DNA of 7,340 bases from Chitinophagaceae bacterium (GTDB lineage: Bacteria > Bacteroidota > Bacteroidia > Chitinophagales > Chitinophagaceae): contig CANCKV010000150.1 of NCBI GenBank assembly GCA_947378615.1, forward strand, positions 1-7,340. Reading direction: 5' to 3'. The notes under the pieces were generated by a model, which saw only the letters and a program-made list of their open reading frames with translations, did not search any database and was not told the DNA's origin. This document shows positions 1 through 6,200 of this stretch, piece by piece (within the stretch, counting starts at the first letter, position 1; every line of letters starts with the position of its first letter). Made by a program: the position numbers and the translations under genes.

Positions 1-39
1 CATTAAATGTATAAAAATATGGGAAAATAAATAAAATAA

Positions 40-70
40 TTGTGCCGTGTGTGATAGGAATGTATTTTCG
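40..70 (+). promoter_or_regulatory. Candidate Bacteroidota-type promoter for the FKBP gene
   Basis: A TTG at 40-42 is followed after 20 bases by TATTTTCG at 63-70. The primary sigma factor of Bacteroidota is known to use a -33 TTG/TTTG and a -7 TAnnTTTG about 19-21 bases apart, so both the spacing and all but one of the -7 positions fit. Transcription would start near 75-78, leaving a leader of about 30 bases that is A-rich just before the ATG at 109, as is usual in this phylum. The assignment rests on motif and spacing only. Confidence 0.42.
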
Positions 71-108
71 TTGCGGTTGTTAATTAAATTACACACAAAA
101 AGCAAAAA

Positions 109-561
109 ATGCAACAAGTAAAATCAGGTGACACAATTAAAGTTCACTACCACGGTACATTAACTGATGGTTCAATTTTCGATTCTTCTAATGGTCGTGA
201 ACCACTAGAATTTGAAGTGGGTAGCGGAATGGTAATAGAAGGTTTCGACAATGGCGTATTAGGAATGTCAATTGGAGAAAAGAAAACCATTACAATTCCT
301 GCTGAACAAGCGTATGGTAATCCAAGAGAGGATATGTTTATGGAATTTCCTCTTGACCGTTTTCCTGCTGATATGGTTCCAGAAATTGGAATGCAGTTGA
401 ACATGAGTAATAACGAGGGAGACCAATTCCCTGTTGCAATTGTAGAAATTGCAGATGAGTATGTTGTACTTGATGGTAATCATCCTTTAGCAGGAAAGGA
501 TTTGATATTTGATCTTGATTTAGTAGAAATAACGCCAAAGTCACTTATTATCATGCCTTAA
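109..561 (+). CDS. SlyD-like FKBP-type peptidyl-prolyl cis-trans isomerase
   Basis: This 150-residue protein should catalyse cis-trans isomerisation of prolyl peptide bonds and act as a folding helper. There is no signal peptide, so it is expected in the cytoplasm. The FKBP fold is split in the SlyD manner: residues 1-69 carry VHYHG (12-16, Tyr14), IFDSS (23-27, Asp25), VIEGFDNGVLGM (42-53) and IPAEQAYG (63-70); residues 70-120 form the IF chaperone insert; the fold closes with DGNHPLAGK (122-130) and FDLDLVEI (134-141). Those last motifs are diagnostic of SlyD-type FKBPs. The His/Cys-rich metal-binding tail of E. coli SlyD is absent; the protein ends soon after the fold, as in many short SlyD-like members, so I give no gene symbol. 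The ATG at 109 sits behind an A-rich leader and just before the fold. A promoter candidate precedes it and a strong terminator follows, suggesting a monocistronic unit. Confidence 0.95.
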   Translation: MQQVKSGDTIKVHYHGTLTDGSIFDSSNGREPLEFEVGSGMVIEGFDNGVLGMSIGEKKTITIPAEQAYGNPREDMFMEFPLDRFPADMVPEIGMQLNMSNNEGDQFPVAIVEIADEYVVLDGNHPLAGKDLIFDLDLVEITPKSLIIMP

Positions 562-586
562 TTGAAGGATAAATTATAATGAAATT

Positions 587-622
587 GGCAGAACAGCATG
601 AATAACTGTTCTGCCTTTTTTT
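587..622 (+). terminator. Intrinsic (rho-independent) terminator after the FKBP gene
   Basis: GGCAGAACAG (587-596) pairs perfectly with CTGTTCTGCC (606-615) across a 9-base loop, and seven T residues follow directly (616-622). The hairpin begins 26 bases after the FKBP stop codon. It is by far the strongest terminator-like structure in the window and separates the FKBP gene from the acyltransferase-like gene, which therefore probably needs its own promoter; I could not identify one in the 33 bases between. Confidence 0.93.
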
Positions 623-655
623 CTTCAAAGCAAGTAATTGTTAATAACTTATAAA

Positions 656-1486
656 ATGTGGAAACACTATAAATTATATTTCAAAGATTTTACAAAGGGA
701 CGGAATGAGCGGAATTTTCTAGAATTAGTGGTCTTTGTATTATATCTTCTTACAAGCTTAAAGAATCTTTATTCACGGGCTTGGAAACTTGCCTATTTGA
801 TAGAGAACCTTAAAATGAGGAAGCGTTTTTTAAGAAAAATAATCTTCAAGATACCAAGTTCTGAATCTGTTTTGAAACCCACACAATCTATAGGGTTTAA
901 CATTGCTTACAGAGTAAATATTTACCTCTCTCTGCTTACTCGACTAGGGTATGCGTTCCCTATTAATACTCATAAAAATATTTGGAAAGGAAATATTTAC
1001 AACGATTGTGGCGTTATTTATATATCAGTTCATCTTCCATTAATTAAAGTCGCTATCGCTAAATTAATAGAGGATGGTAAAGATATTGATGCAGGCCTTT
1101 CAGCCTCCTATTCTGTTGATGGAAAGATGTCATTTTGGGGAATAACTAAAAGAATTCCCATTATTCAAACAGGGCCAATGTCATTATTAAGAATAAAATC
1201 AATATTAAAAAATAAAGGAAGTATTGTAATGATGGCAGATACAGGACTATATTCAATTATTTACCCAAATATTTTTCACTTAGCTGCAAAAACAAATGCT
1301 CGTGTCATGTTTATATTGGCTTACTTAAATGAAAATGGTGTAATTGAAATCAATTTGACAGAACCACCGCATATTCAATTTAACACTGAGGAACAGATTG
1401 AAGAAAATATAACGGCATTAAGAATGGCAAGAGAAACTATTTTAGTAAATTATGCCCATCAATTTGACGATATTTTATCCAATTAA
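656..1486 (+). CDS. Putative LpxL/HtrB-like (LPLAT superfamily) acyltransferase, divergent
   Basis: This 276-residue protein resembles the lysophospholipid / lipid A acyltransferase superfamily, whose members transfer acyl chains to lipid A or other membrane lipids at the cytoplasmic face of the inner membrane. The resemblance is seen in order: a short hydrophobic N-terminal stretch (22-35) followed by basic residues; VIYISVHLP (120-128), in the place of the catalytic block with His126; RIPIIQTGP (166-174); KNKGSIVMMADTG (185-197), like the 'G-x-V-x-x-x-D' block of LpxL proteins; HLAAKTNARVMFI (208-220), like 'A-x-x-t-g-A-x-V-x-P'; and a late EPP (236-238). The family motif is H-x4-D/E, but the residue five after His126 is Lys131, so the usual acid is missing. 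I chose ATG 656; an in-frame TTG at 638 would add six residues. It is downstream of a strong terminator and convergent with the next gene. Some other membrane-associated family cannot be excluded. Confidence 0.5.
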   Translation: MWKHYKLYFKDFTKGRNERNFLELVVFVLYLLTSLKNLYSRAWKLAYLIENLKMRKRFLRKIIFKIPSSESVLKPTQSIGFNIAYRVNIYLSLLTRLGYAFPINTHKNIWKGNIYNDCGVIYISVHLPLIKVAIAKLIEDGKDIDAGLSASYSVDGKMSFWGITKRIPIIQTGPMSLLRIKSILKNKGSIVMMADTGLYSIIYPNIFHLAAKTNARVMFILAYLNENGVIEINLTEPPHIQFNTEEQIEENITALRMARETILVNYAHQFDDILSN

Positions 1487-1567
1487 TTCCCTGTTAATAT
1501 GAATAAAATGATATTTAGGTAAATCAAAGTGTATGTTTCTTTTCTTGAGATGATTTTGTGTTTTCTC

Positions 1568-2056
1568 TCAGAAGCCATATTGAGTCATAATTGAATCTAA
1601 TTCTCTCCATTTCATACCCTTACTAAAATTTGCGGCAAATTGAGGTAATAAATTCATGATTAATAATTGATACATGCCAAGTCTTTTTACTCTCTTCTTT
1701 AAAATCGCATGAACTTTATTTTCTTCTGCAATCATCCCTCCATAGATTACACTCATCCACTGTTCAATGATAACCTGATCTTGAAGTTTATAAGTGTTCA
1801 CAATCTTTGAAATAAGATGAATAACATTTTGACCTATCGTATTGGTCGTCAATAAATAAATGGAAACAAAGTCATTATATACTTTATCTTTTTCATACTG
1901 ATTTGATAATGCTTTCAATTCGGTAAAATAGGTAATATCGTAAGGTGCTTTTCGTAAGTTATCAGATTCTACAACATATACGCACCAATCATCAAAACTG
2001 CCCGAATCAAATATTACTTTTCTATTGTTTCGTAATTCATTTATAAGTCGTTCCAT
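1568..2056 (-). CDS. Conserved hypothetical protein, function unknown
   Basis: The gene encodes 162 residues on the minus strand, starting at an ATG (complement of 2054-2056) preceded by an A-rich leader and ending at TGA. I can assign no function. The composition looks like a soluble, mainly helical cytoplasmic protein: no signal peptide and no convincing membrane segment. Distinctive stretches are FDDWCVYVVE (21-30), DKVYNDFVSIY (57-67), IEQWMSVIYGGMIAEENK (97-114), ILKKRVKRLGMYQ (118-130, basic), and a C-terminal FSKGMKWRELDSI (144-156) ending in QYGF. The density of W/Y/G/E positions of this kind and the full-length clean frame suggest a real protein; I have the impression of similar short proteins of unknown function in other Bacteroidota, but cannot verify this here. 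It faces the acyltransferase-like gene tail to tail with 81 bases between, so the two are not co-transcribed. Nothing nearby indicates its job. Confidence 0.85.
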   Translation of the reverse strand: MERLINELRNNRKVIFDSGSFDDWCVYVVESDNLRKAPYDITYFTELKALSNQYEKDKVYNDFVSIYLLTTNTIGQNVIHLISKIVNTYKLQDQVIIEQWMSVIYGGMIAEENKVHAILKKRVKRLGMYQLLIMNLLPQFAANFSKGMKWRELDSIMTQYGF

Positions 2057-2270
2057 TTTTAATCGTTTATTTTCTTGCAGAATTTCAAGAAAGATTAAGT
2101 AAGAGTTCTAAAACATATTGGCAATCGTCATGTTTTGTTTATTACATTTCAGGTAAAGGTGAGTGATTAATAATGATATTTTGATAGAAGATGTTAAATT
2201 GTTGCAGAAATGATTACGAATCAAAATATTTTAACATTAACTGTGTATTGAGTGGGTGATATATTGGGTT

Positions 2271-2480
2271 ATTTCACATTAAGAATAAAGAAAAATGTAG
2301 AAATAGTACAAGTTGGAATTTGAAAAGCATTTGTTATTCAATCCACACTTTTTTTAAATTGTCAAAATGTTGCGTATCTCCTGTTTTCTGAATATTCCAA
2401 TATTAATCTCTGAAAGTGAATATTTATTTGGAAGTGTTCTCACCTTATCTTGTTAATCATTGTTCAATATTTCACATTAA
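2271..2480 (+). repeat. 12-bp direct repeat pair in the intergenic region
   Basis: ATTTCACATTAA occurs exactly at 2271-2282 and again at 2469-2480, 198 bases apart, both upstream of ruvA. The coordinates span the pair; only the two 12-base ends are repeated. In sequence this AT-rich a 12-base match can arise by chance, but the CAC core makes it somewhat less trivial than an A/T run. It could be a paired protein-binding site; nothing else supports that. Confidence 0.4.
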
Positions 2481-2484
2481 AATA

Positions 2485-2520
2485 CTTTTTTATAGTTAAA
2501 AAAGCAACTCTTTTTTGAAC
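2485..2520. other. Three-arm A/T hairpin cluster upstream of ruvA
   Basis: Three 7-base arms alternate: CTTTTTT (2485-2491), AAAAAAG (2498-2504) and CTTTTTT (2510-2516). The middle arm can pair with either neighbour, through loops ATAGTT or CAACT, so the two hairpins exclude each other. The right-hand hairpin can be extended by GTT (2495-2497) with AAC (2518-2520) across one bulged G. It could be a weak bidirectional terminator, a mutually exclusive leader structure or simply chance in an AT-rich spacer. If transcription of ruvA starts at the box at 2569-2576, this element lies upstream of the transcript. Confidence 0.3.
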
Positions 2521-2568
2521 AAATACCGATTTTCACAATTTGATATAAGGAATCACAGTATAAAAACT

Positions 2569-2576
2569 TATTTTCG
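2569..2576 (+). promoter_or_regulatory. Candidate -7 promoter element for ruvA
   Basis: TATTTTCG at 2569-2576 is identical to the -7 box proposed upstream of the FKBP gene, and the next bases also agree (TATTTTCGT-C/T-GC at 63-74 and 2569-2580). It fits the Bacteroidota -7 consensus TAnnTTTG with one mismatch. No good -33 TTG lies at the right distance; the nearest TTTG (2539-2542) is 26 bases upstream, too far. Initiation here would leave a leader of only a few bases before the ATG at 2585, so translation would be close to leaderless. Confidence 0.33.
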
Positions 2577-2584
2577 TCGCCATT

Positions 2585-3166
2585 ATGATAGCGTATGTAA
2601 GAGGTAAGTTTGTGGATAAAACTCCCGCACGGGTAATTGTAGATGTCAATGGGGTGGGATATGATTTGCAAATAAGTCTAAATACTTACAGTGCAATTTC
2701 AAACATTGAAGAAGGATTGCTATATACTTATCTACATCTATTCGAAAACGGACAAACCATGTACGGCTTTTCAGGAGTAGCAGAAAAGGAAATGTTTCTT
2801 CAATTAATCAGCGTATCAGGGGTAGGTGCAGCAACAGCAAGAATGATGTTGTCAGGTATGAGACCTGAAGAAATTTCAAGAGCTATTATTCAAGGCAACA
2901 CAAAGCAGTTAGAGAGTATCAAAGGAATAGGAAAGAAAAGTGCGGAAAGATTGATTGTGGAATTGAAAGATAAGTTTGGAAAGCAAGCACTTGAAAACCC
3001 ACTCAGCGGAATGCAAGTTTCATCTGTCGAAAATGATGCTATTACAGCATTAGTAGCATTAGGAATAGGTAGGGCAATAGCAGAAAATGCAATTAAAAAA
3101 GTGATTCAGATTAACCCTAATATTGCACTAGAAGAAATTATTAAACAAGCACTAAAAAATATCTGA
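2585..3166 (+). CDS. ruvA: Holliday junction branch migration complex subunit RuvA
   Basis: RuvA binds four-way DNA junctions as a tetramer and loads the RuvB helicase for branch migration during recombinational repair; RuvC then cuts the junction. The 193-residue length is normal for the family. Domain I (1-62, OB fold) starts MIAYVRGKF and contains VNGVGYDL (21-28) and the YGF end (60-62). Domain II (about 63-140) carries two helix-hairpin-helix motifs, ISVSGVGAATA (75-85) and IKGIGKKSAERL (112-123). Domain III (about 148-193) is the small RuvB-contacting helix bundle, with ALVALGIG at its start. In the acidic pin that separates strands in E. coli RuvA (Glu55-Asp56), this protein has Glu54-Asn55, so one acid appears replaced. 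The ATG at 2585 gives the canonical N terminus. The stop is 41 bases before the sprA start with no terminator seen, so the two are likely co-transcribed; the ruvA-sprA pairing recurs in Bacteroidota. Confidence 0.98.
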   Translation: MIAYVRGKFVDKTPARVIVDVNGVGYDLQISLNTYSAISNIEEGLLYTYLHLFENGQTMYGFSGVAEKEMFLQLISVSGVGAATARMMLSGMRPEEISRAIIQGNTKQLESIKGIGKKSAERLIVELKDKFGKQALENPLSGMQVSSVENDAITALVALGIGRAIAENAIKKVIQINPNIALEEIIKQALKNI

Positions 3167-3207
3167 TATTATTGTAATTATCTCTACTTAACTAAGGTTA
3201 TTCTGTT

Positions 3208-6200
3208 TTGAATTATACCCAAAAATTATTTTTTTTTATTTTTTTTCTAATTACCATCTATTTTGGTGGTAGCACTAGTGCTATTGCCCAAATATCTGAT
3301 TCTGCCCTTGCTAAGATCAAGAATGACAGCCTTCCTTTTCCTTTGAAAGATAGGAGAGGGGATTGGTTTACTTGGAAAAACAAAAATACATTCGACGTAA
3401 AAGATAGTACTTTTATCAAACAGAAAATTGAATATGACCCCAAAACCAATCAATACTATATTACTGAAAAAATAGGTGATAGGATTTTTAGAGAGCCTAC
3501 TTCTTTAACTTTTGAGGAGTTTTATGCGTTGCAAAACCATTTGAATGAAGCTGATTATTTTCATCAAAGAGCGGATGCACTTACATTGGTTAATAAAAAA
3601 GCAAAGCGACCAAAACATACAGTTTATACAAGTTTATTCGACCGGATTTTTGGGGCAGGTGATAGTGCTTTTAATCCCAAAAATGCAGTTAGCGGATTAC
3701 AAAACAAACTTGGAGCTAAATTTAATAAAGATAGTATTGCAGGAAATATCACAAAGCAACTTCAACAGGCACTTAGAGTAGATATCAAACCTCAAGGATC
3801 AATTGATATTATGATGGGATATCAAGGGCAGAAAACCTTGAACCCAACCCTTCCTGAATCTGCAAGAAAGAATGGTGGGTTTGATTTTCAAATGAATACT
3901 AACTTTAACGTAAATGCCAATATTGGTAATAAATTGAAGTTACCTATCAGTTATAATACCCTAGCAAATTTTGATTATCTCAATCAACTTAAACTTGACT
4001 ATAAAGGGAAAGATGATGAAATTATCAAGAGTATCAATGCAGGAAATCTTTCATGGCAGTCGAGAGGAACCTTAATACCAAGTTTTCAAAATTTATTTGG
4101 ATTAAAGACACAGCTTCAATTTGGCAAACTTTTTATTACTGCTGCAATTGCTCAACAAAAGAGTCAAACGCAAACACAAGCATTAAAAGGAGGTGCTGCC
4201 ACAACCACTTTCTTGAAGAAATTGGATGATTATGATGAAAATAGAAACTTCTTATTAGCTCAATATTTTAACCAAAACTTTAATTCTACAATGAGTAAAC
4301 TACCTGTTGTGGGTAGTCAGGTTCAGATTCAAAGAGTTGAGGTATGGGTGACTAATAAAACAGGTGCCACTACAAATGCTAGGTATATAGCAGGCTTTAT
4401 GGACTTAGGAGAATCGAATCCTTACAACCCTGCAAATTCTGGAGGAACAGTGGGAAATGGGATGCCCGACAATGGTTCGAATGGATTGTATTCAAAATTA
4501 GCCGTTGGAGGATTACAATCTCCTTTGCGTAGTCCCTCTTCTGTTAGTAACAAATTGTCGGGATTAAATTTGAATGCAAACACCGATTATAATATCACTT
4601 TTGCACGTCAATTGTCTCCGAATGAGTTTTATTTCAACCCTCAAGTTGGTTTCATCTCCTTGAATTCTCAATTACAACCCGATGATGTCTTAGCTGTTGC
4701 TTATCAATACTCCGCAAATGGACGAGTTTATAAAGTAGGGGAATTCGCTTCTGATATTGCTTTAGATACTACAAAACAAGGTCAAGGTGTTCAGCAAGTA
4801 TTATTCCTGAAATTATTGAAAGCATCTTCAGCGAGGACTAATCTTCCTTTATGGCAACTGATGATGAAAAACGTTTATTCACTTGATCTCTCAGGTGTTA
4901 CATCTAAGGATTTTAAACTCAATATATTTTATAACGATCCAAGTAGTGGTCTTAAGATTTATTTACCCGAAGCTGCCCCTGCTGTAAATGGTCAGTCGTT
5001 ATTAAAAGTGCTTAATTTGGATAGATTAAATGCTAGAAATGACCCGCAACCTGATGGCGTATTTGATTATATTGAGGGCTTTACCATCCTATCACAACAA
5101 GGAAAGGTCATTTTCCCAGTACTACAACCCTTTGGTCGAGATTTAGAAAATCTTGCTTTTTCTGGTTCTCCTCAATCCTTAAAACAGAAATATATTTATT
5201 ATCCTCTTTATGATTCGATAAAGGCAATTGCACAAACTTATACGAATTTGAATCACTTTCAAATGCAGGGTCAAGCAAATGCTACAGGAGGAAGTGAGAT
5301 TTATTTGGGGGCATTTAATGTCCCACAAGGCTCAGTAAAAGTAAATGCAGGAGGACAGATTTTGACAGAGGGTACTGATTATACGGTTGATTATAATTTA
5401 GGAAGTGTCAAAATACTAAATCAGGCAATATTGAATTCAGGTGTACCTGTCAATGTGTCTTTTGAGAATAACGGGAATATTGGAGTTCAGCAGAAAACAT
5501 TTCTTGGATTACGTGCAGATTATAATTTTAACAAAAAACTTTCGATTGGCGCCTCATTAGTTAATTTGAAAGAGCGACCTTATTATACAAAAGTTGATTA
5601 TGGTCAGGATCCAATTAGTAACACGATGTACGGTCTTGATCTTGCATATAAATCTGAATTGCCTGGACTAACTCGATTATTAGGCAAACTCCCATTCTAT
5701 ACAACAAAAGCGAAGAGTTATATCACTACTTCCGTAGAAGGAGCCTATTTGAAACCTGGTCACCCTTCTCAAATAGGAAGTGGAGGTAGTGGTTTGATTT
5801 ATGTTGATGATTTTGAGGGCTCCACAAGTAATCTTGATTTGCGCTTTCCATTAACGTCTTGGGCATTAGCCTCAACTCCTGTCACAAACGACCCCCAAAG
5901 ATTTTCAGAATCTGATTTACTTGATAGTATTAATTATGGGTTTAATAGGGCAAAGTTGGCTTGGTATAATATTGAACCAAATCTTCAGGATAAAAATAGC
6001 ACTACAAATCCTCTCAGAGGCAATTTGAAGGCTTTGAGTGATCCAAGAACGAGGATGGTTTATACAAGTGAATTGTTTCCTCAAGAAACGACTAATATTA
6101 CAAATACACAAACTTCCACATTCGACTTAGCTTATTATCCTCATGATTTAGGCCCATACAATTATGAGTCTAATCCCTCACAGATTGATGCAAATGGGAA

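Larger units (their letters stand above)
2057..2584. other. Long intergenic region without a recognisable gene
   Basis: About 530 very AT-rich bases separate the divergently transcribed hypothetical gene and ruvA. I found no tRNA, no riboswitch-like architecture, no CRISPR-type repeats, no insertion-sequence ends and no plausible coding frame: stops are frequent in all frames. It must hold the promoters of both flanking genes. Items noted inside it are a 12-bp direct repeat (2271-2282 and 2469-2480), an A/T hairpin cluster (2485-2520) and a -7-like box just before ruvA (2569-2576). Confidence 0.7.

Noticed and set aside
1..3. CAT at the very left edge, a possible minus-strand ATG of a divergent gene
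   Set aside because: Only the putative start codon would be inside the window, so there is no coding sequence to judge.
147..544. Three minus-strand open frames opposite the FKBP gene
   Set aside because: They are antisense to a fully recognisable SlyD-like protein and have no motifs of their own.
1521..1556. AAATCA / TGATTT inverted repeat between the convergent genes, considered as a bidirectional terminator
   Set aside because: Six A/T-rich pairs around a 24-base loop with no adjoining T-run is too weak to call.
2477..2671. Minus-strand open frame of 64 residues overlapping the start of ruvA
   Set aside because: It overlaps ruvA in antisense, has no recognisable motif and is built from AT-rich spacer sequence.
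3346..3363. An RGD tripeptide (in RRGDW) near the mature N terminus of SprA, considered as a cell-adhesion motif
   Set aside because: RGD tripeptides are common by chance and nothing links this bacterial translocon to integrin binding.
3247..3453. Two minus-strand open frames of 63-68 residues opposite the start of sprA
   Set aside because: They are antisense to a clear signal peptide and the SprA N terminus and show no protein-like motifs.
3545..3781. Plus-strand open frame of 78 residues inside sprA
   Set aside because: It lies in another frame of the continuous SprA reading frame and looks like a shadow.
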